The notes under the pieces were generated by a model that had not been told where the DNA came from, ran no database searches, and saw only the letters and a list, made by a program, of their open reading frames with translations. This document shows, piece after piece, positions 7,563 through 15,573 of a DNA stretch of 27,600 bases. The DNA is from Pseudonocardiales bacterium (GTDB taxonomy: Bacteria > Actinomycetota > Actinomycetes > Mycobacteriales > Jatrophihabitantaceae), in the NCBI GenBank assembly GCA_025465405.1, contig JAODNL010000122.1:1-27600 (forward strand), written 5' to 3'. A program made the translations under genes and the position numbers. Every line of letters begins with the position of its first letter. Within the stretch, counting starts at the first letter, position 1.

Positions 7563-8816
7563 TCAGCCGGTGTGCTGGAGTTCGACGTTGCCGTCGGCCA
7601 GGTGGACGCGGACGGTCACGGGTGCTCCTGTCGCGCCCGCTTCCGGAAGGATCGTGCGGTCGATGCCGAGACCGTGCGAGCGCCAGCCCGGGCTGCCGTT
7701 GTAGTCCGATCCGTCGACCGTCACGTCGCCCAGGTGCACGTAGGCGTTGACGGTCAGGTTCATAGCTGACGGGGCCAGGATTCGCACCTGCCCGGCGGCG
7801 AGTGTGATGTCCACGGTCCGCGGCGCGTCCAGCGGCCCGATGTTGCGCAGATCCAGCACGCCCTGTCCGAACGCGAGGCGATAGTCCGATTTGAGCGCCG
7901 ACGCGCTCGTCGGTGTCCAGTCGCGCTGCCCGAAACCGTCGTGCAGGCTGGCCTTGGTGTTGCCGAAGGCCACCAGCCCGATGATGGTCGGGACGAGCAG
8001 CGTCGCCAGTGTCCACGGCGTGCGCCGCAGCGCGATTCCGGCGAAGAGGCCGACCACCAGGATGCCGAGGGTCGCCCAGAAGTAGACCGGCAGGACGATG
8101 CCGCTGGCGGCATCGACGGCCGCAAGGATGCCGAGGGTCAGCACGAGCGTGCCCAGGATCGCCAGGCGCACGGGTAGTGCGCGGTGGCGGCGTTCCCGGC
8201 TCGCCTGCCTCGCCTCCGACATCCATTGCCGTGTCTCGTCCAGCCAGGGTGCGGGAGCCGGCGTCGTGCTGTCCGGCGCGTCGGTGTCTGTCTTCTCCAG
8301 GTTGACCGGACCCGCGCCCGGAGGCGGCGCGTACACCGGCTCGGGCACCGGCCGAGCCGCTCGGCCCCGGCGGCCGAATATCGCCACCAGCAGGATGACC
8401 ACGGCGACGACCGGGAAGAACGGCCCGGGCGCCCACCAGCTGAAGGCGACCGCCCACAGCACCAGACCGGCCGCGATCGCGACGAGCCAGACCGGAATCC
8501 GACGCCGGCGCAGTGCGCCGATGAAGCGGTCGATCGGGGCATTGACCGTGCCCTGCTCCGGGATCGCGGCCCAGGCCAGCAGGTAGGCGAGCAGGCCGGC
8601 CCCGCCGAAGAACGCCGCTGTCGCGAACAGCACCCGGAACAGCACCGGGTCGACGTTGAAGTACTCACCCAAGCCGCCGGCCACGCCCGCGCCGACCCGA
8701 TCGGTGCGGCTGCGACGCAGCACGCGCTGCGACGGCACCGGGATCGGCGGCGGCGGCGGAGGGGGAGGAGGCGGTGGTGGCGGGGCGAACCCGCCGAACT
8801 CGTCAGTCGTCGTCAT
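7563..8816 (-). CDS. PspC-domain membrane protein with a LiaF-like C-terminal domain
   Basis: This 417-residue envelope protein begins with a short tail containing 13 consecutive prolines (residues 12-24). A PspC domain follows at about 30-92 (RTDRVGAGVAGGLGEYFNVDPVLFR..). Further hydrophobic segments lie near 107-127, 132-150, 215-235 and 240-280. The last about 120 residues (LDLRNIGPLD..VDITLAAGQVRILAPSAMNLTVNAYVHLGDV) resemble the beta-rich LiaF/DUF4097-type sensor domain of envelope-stress systems. It is divergent from a PspC-bearing histidine kinase and its response regulator, so it probably modulates that kinase, as LiaF does for LiaS. The proline tract may need EF-P for translation. 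The start has clear ATG support and the 124 bp shared upstream region carries repeated CCCTGAAT sites. Confidence 0.85.
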   Translation of the reverse strand: MTTTDEFGGFAPPPPPPPPPPPPPIPVPSQRVLRRSRTDRVGAGVAGGLGEYFNVDPVLFRVLFATAAFFGGAGLLAYLLAWAAIPEQGTVNAPIDRFIGALRRRRIPVWLVAIAAGLVLWAVAFSWWAPGPFFPVVAVVILLVAIFGRRGRAARPVPEPVYAPPPGAGPVNLEKTDTDAPDSTTPAPAPWLDETRQWMSEARQASRERRHRALPVRLAILGTLVLTLGILAAVDAASGIVLPVYFWATLGILVVGLFAGIALRRTPWTLATLLVPTIIGLVAFGNTKASLHDGFGQRDWTPTSASALKSDYRLAFGQGVLDLRNIGPLDAPRTVDITLAAGQVRILAPSAMNLTVNAYVHLGDVTVDGSDYNGSPGWRSHGLGIDRTILPEAGATGAPVTVRVHLADGNVELQHTG

Positions 8817-8862
8817 GGCAGCAAGGTTGCCGTGCGGGGCGTCTCGGCGGCATCGGGTGTCG

Positions 8863-8895
8863 CCCTGAATCGGACCCTGAATAGTCGGGTCAGGG
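8863..8895. promoter_or_regulatory. Repeated CCCTGAAT sites between the divergent PspC genes
   Basis: Two direct copies of ccctgaat (8863-8870 and 8875-8882) start 12 bp apart. An inverted tcaggg follows at 8890-8895. The cluster is central in the divergent intergenic region and could bind the NarL-type regulator encoded downstream, to control both PspC genes. The assignment is inferred from position only. Confidence 0.4.
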
Positions 8896-8940
8896 CCTCA
8901 CCTGATGCCGGGCACCGGCGCCAGGCAGGATCATTGAACC

Positions 8941-10116
8941 GTGACCGCGACTGTGCCCTCGACGCGCCGCCTTTATCGGCGCCCGGATCGCGGCCTCGGC
9001 GGGGTTGCGGCCGGCATCGCCGAGCACGTCGGGGTGCGAGTCGGACTGGTGCGCCTGGCCTTCGTCATCCTCAGCACCGCCGGTGGGATGGGGGTCGCGC
9101 TCTACGGTGCGTACTGGATCGTGCTGCCGACGGCTCCGGGCGCGCCGCGCAGCCGGATCCCGGCGTGGCTGGAGTACACGATCGCCGCGGTCGCGGCCGT
9201 TGCCGCGATTGGGATCGCCGCCTGGACGATGCCGCTCGGCGGCCTGTTCGCTCCGACCATGCTGGCCTGTCTCGGTGGGGCGCTGATCTGGCGCCAGGCC
9301 ACCGATCCGGAACGGGACCGGTGGCGGCGCCTGTCGCGCACGTCGCTGGCCGCGGGCGGCACGGATCGCGTAGGCCGCATCCGTCTCGTCGCCGGCTCCG
9401 CGCTGGTGGTGACCGGCGCGGTTCTCGTGCTGGCGCGAGCCGACTTCACTGCCATCCGGGACGGGTTGCTGGCCATGGCCGTCACGGTCGTCGGCATCGC
9501 GCTGCTGACCGGGCCGATGTGGATGCGGACGATGGCCCAGCTCGGGCTCGAACGCAATGAGCGGATCCGGTCTCAGGAGCGGGCCGACATCGCGGCGCAC
9601 CTGCACGACTCGGTCTTGCAGACACTCGCGCTGATCCAGCGCAACGCCGCCTCGCCGCGCGAGGTTGCCCGCCTCGCGCGCGGTCAGGAACGCGAGCTGC
9701 GCAACCTGCTGTACGGCACCCGCACGGCGTCGGGGCAGCTCGCGGACGAGCTGCGCAGCGCGGCCGCCGAGATCGAGGACGCCTACGCGATCTCGATCGA
9801 GGTGGTGCTCGTCGCGGACGCGCCGCTCAGCCCCGGCCTCGCCGCGGCCGCTGCGGCCAGCCGCGAGGCACTCGTCAACGCGGCCAAGCACGCGGGCGTC
9901 ACGACGGTCTCGCTGTACGCGGAGGTCGAGCCGGACGCGGTGAGCATTTTCGTCAAGGACCGCGGCGTCGGGTTCGATCTGGACGCGGTGGCCGCCGACC
10001 GGCAGGGCGTCCGCGGTTCCATCATCGACCGCATCGAACGGCACGGCGGCGAGGTGAAGGTGCGCAGCCAGCCCGGCAGCGGTACCGAGGTCGAGATCAG
10101 GATGCCGTTGCGATGA
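8941..10116 (+). CDS. PspC-domain sensor histidine kinase (HisKA_3/NarX-type)
   Basis: This 391-residue membrane kinase starts at GTG. An N-terminal PspC domain spans about 10-64 (LYRRPDRGLGGVAAGIAEHVG). More membrane helices lie near 78-98, 101-118, 150-167 and 178-195. The dimerisation/phosphoacceptor segment is ERADIAAHLHDSVLQTL, with His222 of the LHD motif as the likely phosphorylated residue. The ATPase domain shows the N-box REALVNAAKHA (Asn313), VKDRGVGFD (Asp340) and the C-terminal GSGTEVEIRMPL. It should phosphorylate the response regulator encoded 94 nt downstream. The PspC domain and the divergent LiaF-like protein suggest sensing of membrane or cell-wall stress. A 53 nt hairpin repeat separates it from its regulator, which is unusual within such an operon. 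Confidence 0.9.
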   Translation: MTATVPSTRRLYRRPDRGLGGVAAGIAEHVGVRVGLVRLAFVILSTAGGMGVALYGAYWIVLPTAPGAPRSRIPAWLEYTIAAVAAVAAIGIAAWTMPLGGLFAPTMLACLGGALIWRQATDPERDRWRRLSRTSLAAGGTDRVGRIRLVAGSALVVTGAVLVLARADFTAIRDGLLAMAVTVVGIALLTGPMWMRTMAQLGLERNERIRSQERADIAAHLHDSVLQTLALIQRNAASPREVARLARGQERELRNLLYGTRTASGQLADELRSAAAEIEDAYAISIEVVLVADAPLSPGLAAAAAASREALVNAAKHAGVTTVSLYAEVEPDAVSIFVKDRGVGFDLDAVAADRQGVRGSIIDRIERHGGEVKVRSQPGSGTEVEIRMPLR

Positions 10117-10130
10117 CTGCACACCGCACT

Positions 10131-10183
10131 TTTCCCCGCCCGTCGCCGGTTCGGGGGTCCGAAATCGGGCACCAGCGGGGAAA
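10131..10183. repeat. Dispersed hairpin repeat, copy A (53 nt)
   Basis: It starts with tttccccgcc and ends with accagcggggaaa, like the two copies at 22687 and 22760. The arms pair imperfectly, and an inner helix ttcgg/ccgaa closes the loop although the loop sequence differs from the other copies. It lies between the kinase stop and the response regulator start, so it might reduce or process the transcript between them. Confidence 0.8.
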
Positions 10184-10210
10184 GGCGGCCCGGGGCGCGA
10201 GGGGCCGACG

Positions 10211-10849
10211 ATGACTGCACGAGTGGTACTGGTCGATGACCATGCGATGTTCCGCGCCGGCGTCCGCGCCGAGCTCGGCGACCGGGTCGACGTCGTGGGC
10301 GAGGCTGGAACACCGGCGGACGCGATCCGCACGATTCGCGCGAGCACACCGGACGTCGTGCTGCTCGACGTGCACATGCCCGAGGGCGGCGGCCTGGCCG
10401 TACTGGAAGAGATCGGATCGTCGCTGCCGGACACCCGGTTCCTTGCGCTGTCAGTGTCGGATGCCGCCGAGGACGTCATCGCGGTGATCCGCGCTGGAGC
10501 ACGGGGTTATGTCACGAAGACGATCTCGGCCGACGACCTGGCCGATGCGATCAAGCGCGTTGCCGACGGCGACGTGGTCTTCAGCCCGCGGCTGGCCGGC
10601 TTCGTCCTCGACGCGTTCCGGGACGCCCCCGTCGCGCCGTCCGTCGACCCCGATTTCGACCAGCTGACACCGCGCGAACGCGAGGTGCTGCGACTGCTGG
10701 CTCGCGGTTATGCCTACAAGGAGATCGCGGCCGAGCTGTTCATCTCGATCAAGACCGTCGAGACCCACGCGTCCAACGTGTTGCGGAAGCTGCAGCTGTC
10801 CAGCCGGCACCAGCTCACCCGGTGGGCCACCGACCGCCGCATATTCTGA
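10211..10849 (+). CDS. NarL/FixJ-family response regulator
   Basis: This 212-residue protein has a receiver domain with acidic pair Asp9/Asp10, phosphoacceptor Asp53 (VVLLDVHMP) and Lys103 (GYVTKTIS). A C-terminal LuxR-type helix-turn-helix lies near residues 147-205 (LTPREREVLRLLARGYAYKEIAAELFISIKTVETHASNVLRKL). It is the partner of the PspC kinase just upstream. The likely targets include the divergent PspC/LiaF-like gene and its own operon through the CCCTGAAT sites at 8863-8895. The ATG start at 10211 is favoured by the receiver-domain start; GGGGCCGACG upstream gives only a weak ribosome binding site. The gene converges on the chorismate mutase gene. Confidence 0.93.
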   Translation: MTARVVLVDDHAMFRAGVRAELGDRVDVVGEAGTPADAIRTIRASTPDVVLLDVHMPEGGGLAVLEEIGSSLPDTRFLALSVSDAAEDVIAVIRAGARGYVTKTISADDLADAIKRVADGDVVFSPRLAGFVLDAFRDAPVAPSVDPDFDQLTPREREVLRLLARGYAYKEIAAELFISIKTVETHASNVLRKLQLSSRHQLTRWATDRRIF

Positions 10850-10874
10850 GCGCTCCGAGCGCTCCGAGCGCCCT
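10848..10874. repeat. Tandem gagcgctcc palindromes between convergent genes
   Basis: Two exact copies of the 9-mer gagcgctcc (10848-10856 and 10857-10865) are followed by a degenerate third (gagcgccct). Each contains the palindrome gagcgctc. The repeat begins on the stop codon of the response regulator and occupies the short gap to the convergent chorismate mutase gene. It may form a small bidirectional terminator structure, though this is weakly supported. Confidence 0.4.
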
Positions 10875-10891
10875 GAGCACGGCGCGCCGGG

Positions 10892-11191
10892 TCAGCGGGA
10901 ACCGCGGCAGACCTGCAGCACCGCGTCGGCCAGGTGCGGGCCCTGGGAGCCGAGGGCGCGACGGTAGGCGTCCAGGATCACGCGCTCGCGGCCCAGCTCG
11001 ACGCGGGTGCCGCCGGAGTTCATGCGTGCGGTCTGGATGCGCTGCGACAATCGGGCCCGTTCGGCGACCAACTGGACGATCGCCGCGTCCAGCGCGTCGA
11101 TCTGGCCGCGCAATGTCGGGATGGCATCGGCGGAGTCGGGTACTTGATCGGCGTCGGCGTCCGGCGCGGAGGCGTTCACGGCGGTGGTCAT
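10892..11191 (-). CDS. Chorismate mutase, AroQ class (Rv0948c-like)
   Basis: It rearranges chorismate to prephenate, the committed step to phenylalanine and tyrosine, in the cytoplasm. The 99 residues form a short acidic N-terminal tail and an AroQ three-helix domain from about residue 24. Expected active-site residues are visible: Arg28 (TLRGQID), Arg45, Arg56 (ARMNSGG) and Arg68-Glu69 (GRERV). The IDALDAAIVQLVAERARLS and RMNSGGTRVELGRE segments closely follow the M. tuberculosis intracellular enzyme as I know it, which works in complex with DAHP synthase. The C-terminal tail is a little shorter. A longer frame runs back to 11449 but includes the leader and terminator. The ATG at 11191 has an AAAGGGA ribosome binding site and is the true start. 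Its neighbour pcrA is divergent, as in mycobacteria. Confidence 0.92.
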   Translation of the reverse strand: MTTAVNASAPDADADQVPDSADAIPTLRGQIDALDAAIVQLVAERARLSQRIQTARMNSGGTRVELGRERVILDAYRRALGSQGPHLADAVLQVCRGSR

Positions 11192-11238
11192 CGGATCCCT
11201 TTCGCTGGCGCCCGGTCCGAGGGCCGCAGGAACGACAA

Positions 11239-11267
11239 ACGCCCCGGGGCTCTCGGGCCCGGGGCGT
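11239..11267 (-). terminator. Intrinsic terminator in the chorismate mutase leader (attenuator)
   Basis: Read on the minus strand, a perfect 10-bp GC-rich stem (acgccccggg/cccggggcgt) around a 9 nt loop is followed by TTTGTCGTT. It lies after the stop codon of a Phe/Tyr-rich leader peptide and about 48 nt before the chorismate mutase start, where an attenuator terminator belongs. The base of the stem overlaps cgacg, which can pair with cgtcg inside the leader region. Confidence 0.75.
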
Positions 11268-11283
11268 CGGTTGGTTGAGTGGG

Positions 11284-11334
11284 TCAGCCAGAAACGACGG
11301 GCACCGAGCTGCGGTACCCGTAGAAAAACATCAT
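11284..11334 (-). CDS. Phe/Tyr-rich leader peptide of the chorismate mutase attenuator
   Basis: This 16-codon frame reads MMFFYGYRSSVPVVSG and then TGA. Four of residues 3-7 are the pathway end products Phe and Tyr. An RNA hairpin (minus-strand cgggtacc, rc of 11313-11320, with ggtgcccg, rc of 11298-11305) covers the codons just after them. The terminator at 11239-11267 follows. Stalling at FFYGY when charged tRNA-Phe or tRNA-Tyr is scarce should keep the terminator from forming and raise chorismate mutase expression. No good Shine-Dalgarno sequence precedes the double ATG. An in-frame GTG six codons upstream (11352) would give a 22-residue peptide and might be used as a leaderless start. It is too short for routine gene finding, and translation is inferred. 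Confidence 0.65.
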   Translation of the reverse strand: MMFFYGYRSSVPVVSG

Positions 11335-11358
11335 GGTCGAGTGGTGAAGCACGCGTCG

Positions 11359-11388
11359 ATACTGACACGGGCTCCCACATATCGCCAA
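11359..11388 (-). promoter_or_regulatory. Candidate promoter for the chorismate mutase leader
   Basis: On the minus strand TTGGCG (rc of 11383-11388) and CAGTAT (rc of 11359-11364) are 18 bp apart. They would start transcription near 11352, just before the leader peptide. The match is moderate and unsupported by other evidence. Confidence 0.35.
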
Positions 11389-11466
11389 TCCAGTCCCGGA
11401 ATGTGGGACGCACCGCGGTGCCGGCCGACGATGCTGACGGTGCCCGCACGTAGGCTGGAGGGCGAG

Positions 11467-13839
11467 ATGACCAGCTCCGTCGACAGCCTGTTCGAACCCC
11501 CTGCCGAGGCCGCTTCCACCCGTCCCCGGGCCCGCCTGGCAGTCGATCCGGCGACGCTGCTCGACGGGCTCAATCCCCAGCAGCGCGCGGCAGTCGTGCA
11601 TGAGGGCGGACCGCTGCTCATCGTCGCCGGCGCCGGCTCGGGCAAGACTCGGGTCCTCACCAACCGGGTCGCCTACCTGCTCGCCGAACGCGGCGCGCAG
11701 CCCGGCGAGATCCTGGCGATCACGTTCACCAACAAGGCCGCCGGTGAGATGAAGGAGCGCGTCGCCAGGCTCGTAGGACCGCGTGCGAAGGCCATGTGGG
11801 TGAGCACGTTCCACTCGATGTGCGTGCGGATCCTGCGCGCCGAAGCGAAGACGATCGGCCTGAAGACGTCGTTCTCGATCTACGACGCGGACGACTCGAA
11901 GCGGTTGATGACGCTCGTCGGACGCGAGCTGGATCTCGACCCGAAGCGCTACCCGGCCCGCTCACTGTCGGCCCAGGTCAGCAACCTGAAGAACGAGCTC
12001 GTCACGCCGGAAGTCTGGGCCGACAAGGCCAGCAACGCCCACGAGAAGGTGCTCGCCGAGGCGTACGCGCGTTATCAGGCCCGGCTGCGCGAGGCGCACT
12101 CGCTCGATTTCGACGACCTGATCATGACAACGGTCCGGTTGTTGCAGGACCACGCCGACGTCGCCGAGCACTACCTCCGCCGCTTCCGCCACGTCCTCGT
12201 CGACGAGTATCAGGACACCAACCATGCGCAGTACATGCTGGTCCGCGAGCTGACTCAGCAGGTCGTCGGACTGCCGCAAGCGGAGCTCGCGGTGGTGGGC
12301 GACGCCGATCAGTCCATCTACGCCTTCCGGGGCGCCACGATCCGCAACATCCTCGAGTTCGAGCGCGACTACCCGAACGCCACGACGATCCTGCTCGAGC
12401 AGAACTACCGCTCAACGCAGACGATCCTGTCGGCTGCGAACTCCGTGATCGCCCGCAATCCCGATCGCAAACCGAAGAACCTGTGGTCCGAAGCCGGAGC
12501 CGGTGAACAGATCCACGGCTACGTCGCCGAGAACGAGCACGACGAGGCCGCGTGGGTTGCCCAGCGAATCGACGAACTGTCCGACGAGCACGCGGTGAAG
12601 CCGTCGGACGTCGCGGTGTTCTACCGCACGAACGCGCAGTCCCGTGTTTTCGAAGAGGTCTTCATCAGGGTCGGCCTGCCGTACAAGGTCGTCGGCGGCG
12701 TGCGGTTCTACGAACGACGCGAAATCCGCGACGCGCTCGCCTACCTGCGAGTCATCGCCAACCCGGACGACGTGGTCAGCCTGCGGCGCATCCTCAACAC
12801 CCCGCGGCGGGGCATTGGCGACCGGGCCGAGGCCTGGATCCAGCTGCTCGCCGAGCGCGAACGGATCTCCTTCGGCGCCGCGTTGGATCGCGTCGACGAA
12901 TCGATCGGTCTGGCGTCGCGCTCGCTGAACGCGATCCGGGACTTCGTCACGCTGCTCACCGACCTACGCGGCGTCGCCGCCGGCCCGGACGGCACCCCTA
13001 GCTCGATCCTCGAGGCGGTGCTCGACCGGACCGGCTACCTGCGTGAGCTCGAGGCGAGTCACGATCCGCAGGACGAGAGCCGCGTCGATAACCTGCGCGA
13101 ACTCGTCAGCGTGGCGCGCGAGTTCGAGGAGCAGCGGGCCGGAACCGACGACGCCACGTCGCTCGACGCCTTCCTCGAACAGGTGTCGCTGGTGGCCGAC
13201 GCCGACTCGATACCCGACGCGAGCGGCGGGGTCGTCACGCTGATGACGCTGCACACGGCCAAGGGCCTGGAGTTCCCGGTGGTGTTCCTCACCGGAATGG
13301 AGGACGGCGTCTTCCCGCACCTGCGCACACTGGGCGATCCGGCGGAGCTCGCGGAGGAGCGCCGGCTGGCCTACGTCGGCATCACCCGCGCCCGCGAACG
13401 GCTGTTCCTCTCCCGTGCGCTGTCCCGCTCGGCGTGGGGTGCACCGTCGTGGAACCCGCCATCACGCTTCCTCGACGAGATCCCCGGGGAGCTCGCGGCC
13501 TGGACCGGGGCGGTCGACCGGCAGCCGTTCGTCGGCGGGTACGCCGACGACGGTCCCGTCCGCTACGGCGATCACGGCTACCGCAGCGATCCGCGGCCGT
13601 CGGCGCAGCAGCAGCTGGCGGCGTCGCGGATGTCCGGCGGGCGCGGTCTACGGGGTGGGGCGGGCAACCGCGCGGTCCCGTCGCTCGACCCCGGTGACCG
13701 GGTTAGCCACGATGCGTGGGGGCTCGGGACCGTTGTCGCCACCCGGGGATCCGGCGACGGCGCCCAGGCGCAGATCGATTTCGGCACCGCCGGCCTCAAG
13801 TGGCTGATGCTGCGCTACGCCCCGGTGCAGAAGCTCTGA
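11467..13839 (+). CDS. pcrA: ATP-dependent DNA helicase UvrD/PcrA
   Basis: This 790-residue superfamily 1A 3'-5' helicase acts in nucleotide excision repair and in clearing replication blocks. Motifs in order: Q-motif LNPQQRAAV (about 35-43), Walker A GAGSGKT (55-61), ITFTNKAAGEMKERV, Walker B/motif II VDEYQDTN, motif III GDADQSIYAFRGA, motif IV QNYRSTQ, motif V VVTLMTLHTAKGLEFPVVFL and motif VI EERRLAYVGITRARERLFL. The last 55 residues (GDRVSHDAWGLGTVVATRG..) form the small C-terminal beta domain typical of PcrA and mycobacterial UvrD1. The open frame extends upstream to 10822 but that part crosses the chorismate mutase gene. The ATG at 11467 has a strong GGAGGG ribosome binding site at 11457-11462. 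It is divergent from chorismate mutase and converges on the DUF2079 gene 14 nt away. Confidence 0.96.
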   Translation: MTSSVDSLFEPPAEAASTRPRARLAVDPATLLDGLNPQQRAAVVHEGGPLLIVAGAGSGKTRVLTNRVAYLLAERGAQPGEILAITFTNKAAGEMKERVARLVGPRAKAMWVSTFHSMCVRILRAEAKTIGLKTSFSIYDADDSKRLMTLVGRELDLDPKRYPARSLSAQVSNLKNELVTPEVWADKASNAHEKVLAEAYARYQARLREAHSLDFDDLIMTTVRLLQDHADVAEHYLRRFRHVLVDEYQDTNHAQYMLVRELTQQVVGLPQAELAVVGDADQSIYAFRGATIRNILEFERDYPNATTILLEQNYRSTQTILSAANSVIARNPDRKPKNLWSEAGAGEQIHGYVAENEHDEAAWVAQRIDELSDEHAVKPSDVAVFYRTNAQSRVFEEVFIRVGLPYKVVGGVRFYERREIRDALAYLRVIANPDDVVSLRRILNTPRRGIGDRAEAWIQLLAERERISFGAALDRVDESIGLASRSLNAIRDFVTLLTDLRGVAAGPDGTPSSILEAVLDRTGYLRELEASHDPQDESRVDNLRELVSVAREFEEQRAGTDDATSLDAFLEQVSLVADADSIPDASGGVVTLMTLHTAKGLEFPVVFLTGMEDGVFPHLRTLGDPAELAEERRLAYVGITRARERLFLSRALSRSAWGAPSWNPPSRFLDEIPGELAAWTGAVDRQPFVGGYADDGPVRYGDHGYRSDPRPSAQQQLAASRMSGGRGLRGGAGNRAVPSLDPGDRVSHDAWGLGTVVATRGSGDGAQAQIDFGTAGLKWLMLRYAPVQKL

Positions 13840-13853
13840 GCGGGATGCGCCCG

Positions 13854-15407
13854 TCAGCCCGCCTTGCCCGGGCCGAGCGGGCGGCACGCCGACGACGGGC
13901 CGTGATAGTTCGGCGACTGCAGCACGACGAACGTGCCCGACCGGAACACGAGGTGATAGTGCAGCGCGATCACGCGCTGGTACACCGCCTCCGGCTTCGG
14001 GGCCGGTGGGTTGCCTCCGGTGTCGGGCGCGAACATGTCGATGACGTAGAAGTCCGGGTCGGGCGTGTTGGCCTGGGCGACGGTCGTGTAGTCCCGCGCG
14101 GTCAGATGCGGCACGAGGTGGTTGTCCGCGGCGACACATACGTTGTCCGGAAGGAAGCGCGCCGCGTCCTTCGCCGATTGCAGCCAGCCGTAAGGCAGGC
14201 CGGCGTAGGCCTTGCGCAGCTGGGTCACCGGCACGACGTTCAAACTTGGGCCCGCGAAGATCAGCGCAACCGGCACGACCGCCAGCCAACCGCCGACAGC
14301 CCGACGTAACACGGTCGCTCGGTGCCCCGCTTCGAAAAGGCCGAATCGGTGCGCGCCGTCGACCATCGCCATCGTGAGGATCAGCCAGGGCAGCGCGTTG
14401 TAGTGGAAGATCGCGGTCCACAGGTTGGACCGGGAGTTGAAGAAGCGCTCGGCAAGAAGAGGAAGCGTCAGCAGCGCGTACGGCGAGCGAAGCGGCAGCA
14501 GCGCCAACGGCACGACCAGCAGCGCGAGCGTCTTCGCCTTCACGCCGGGTGTGAAGAACACGGCCATCGCGTGCCACGGATGGGTAAAGATGTTCGCCAT
14601 TGCCGAGGGCACCGTCGGTCCCAGCGCGGCGAACTGGTTGCCGTAGGTGAAGCCGTGGCCGGCGGCGAAATGCGGGATGATCAGCGAGGTGGTAAGCCCG
14701 TACGCCGCGATCCCCACGCCGATCATCAAGACCACCGGCAGCCGCTTGCCCCGGCGTTGCGCCAGTACCAGCACGCCGAGCAGCGCGACGATCAATCCCA
14801 TGTCCTCGCGGACGAGCAGCAGCAACCCGCACCACAGCAGCAGCTTGCGGTCGTCGCGCCGGTCGAGCGCGTCGATCGCCAGTGCGGCGAGCGGCGTCGC
14901 GAATGCCACCTCGTGGAAGTCGAAGTCGATGAGGCCCTGGAGCGGCCAGCCGAACGCGTAGACCGCCGCGACGAGCAGCGACATACCCTCGCCGGTGCGT
15001 CGCCGGGTGAACCGGTACACGACGGGAACCGATGCCGCGGTGAGGACCGCCTGGGCGATCAGCAGCATCCCGACGTTGTTCCAGATCCAGTACAGCGGTG
15101 CCAGCACGGCGATGATCGGGTGGAAGTGGTCGCCGAAGATGTTGTAGTCCGCACCCTTCAACGGCACGATCGGCGTCTGGAAGTGCGCGTACGCGCGCAC
15201 TGCCTGGTCGAAGATGCCGAGGTCGTAGCCGGTGGTGAGGTAGCGCGCCTGGTCGGCGAAGGCGTGGTACAGGTAGAACGCCAGGCCGGCGGCGGTCACC
15301 GCGCCGATTCCGAGGTGGGGCCGCAGGGCCGCGAACGGCGTCGTCCTACGCCTGATCGGTAGGACCGATTCCGCGGGGGTGCCGCCGTCGACCAGTTCGG
15401 CCGTCAT
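13854..15407 (-). CDS. DUF2079 polytopic membrane protein (GT-C glycosyltransferase-like)
   Basis: This is a 517-residue protein with about ten to twelve hydrophobic helices and a C-terminal soluble part. It has the hallmarks of DUF2079: TTGYDLGIFDQAVRAYA after the first helix, GDHFHPIIAVLAPLYW, a FDFHEVAFATPLAA loop and LLLVREDMGL. The conserved aspartates in the first loop and the fold suggest a relative of membrane mannosyl/arabinosyl transferases (GT-C), but no activity is established for the family. I chose the ATG at 15407, because the longer frame starts at TTG 15482 with a non-conserved basic lead. The ribosome binding site is weak. It sits where mycobacteria have a peptidase gene between the helicase and sucC, so it looks like a lineage-specific neighbour. 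Confidence 0.85.
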   Translation of the reverse strand: MTAELVDGGTPAESVLPIRRRTTPFAALRPHLGIGAVTAAGLAFYLYHAFADQARYLTTGYDLGIFDQAVRAYAHFQTPIVPLKGADYNIFGDHFHPIIAVLAPLYWIWNNVGMLLIAQAVLTAASVPVVYRFTRRRTGEGMSLLVAAVYAFGWPLQGLIDFDFHEVAFATPLAALAIDALDRRDDRKLLLWCGLLLLVREDMGLIVALLGVLVLAQRRGKRLPVVLMIGVGIAAYGLTTSLIIPHFAAGHGFTYGNQFAALGPTVPSAMANIFTHPWHAMAVFFTPGVKAKTLALLVVPLALLPLRSPYALLTLPLLAERFFNSRSNLWTAIFHYNALPWLILTMAMVDGAHRFGLFEAGHRATVLRRAVGGWLAVVPVALIFAGPSLNVVPVTQLRKAYAGLPYGWLQSAKDAARFLPDNVCVAADNHLVPHLTARDYTTVAQANTPDPDFYVIDMFAPDTGGNPPAPKPEAVYQRVIALHYHLVFRSGTFVVLQSPNYHGPSSACRPLGPGKAG

Positions 15408-15573
15408 CAGCCCGGACCCAGACAGGGGCGCACGGGACGCGACCGCGTCGACCTCCCGTTCACGGCATCTCCCGGCTCCCAATCCGACGGTTCGTGTCGA
15501 CGCGATTCTCCCATGAGCCGAACGTCACCCCGCCCGCTCGAGGTTCGCCGGTTCCCTTCCCGTGTCCCGGGTC

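Noticed and set aside
11192..11449. Longer chorismate mutase start at 11449
   Set aside because: The extra 86 residues read through the leader peptide region and the terminator hairpin; the enzyme domain is complete from 11191.
10822..11466. Upstream extension of the pcrA frame
   Set aside because: It crosses the chorismate mutase gene and its leader, has shadow-like composition, and the ATG at 11467 has a strong ribosome binding site.
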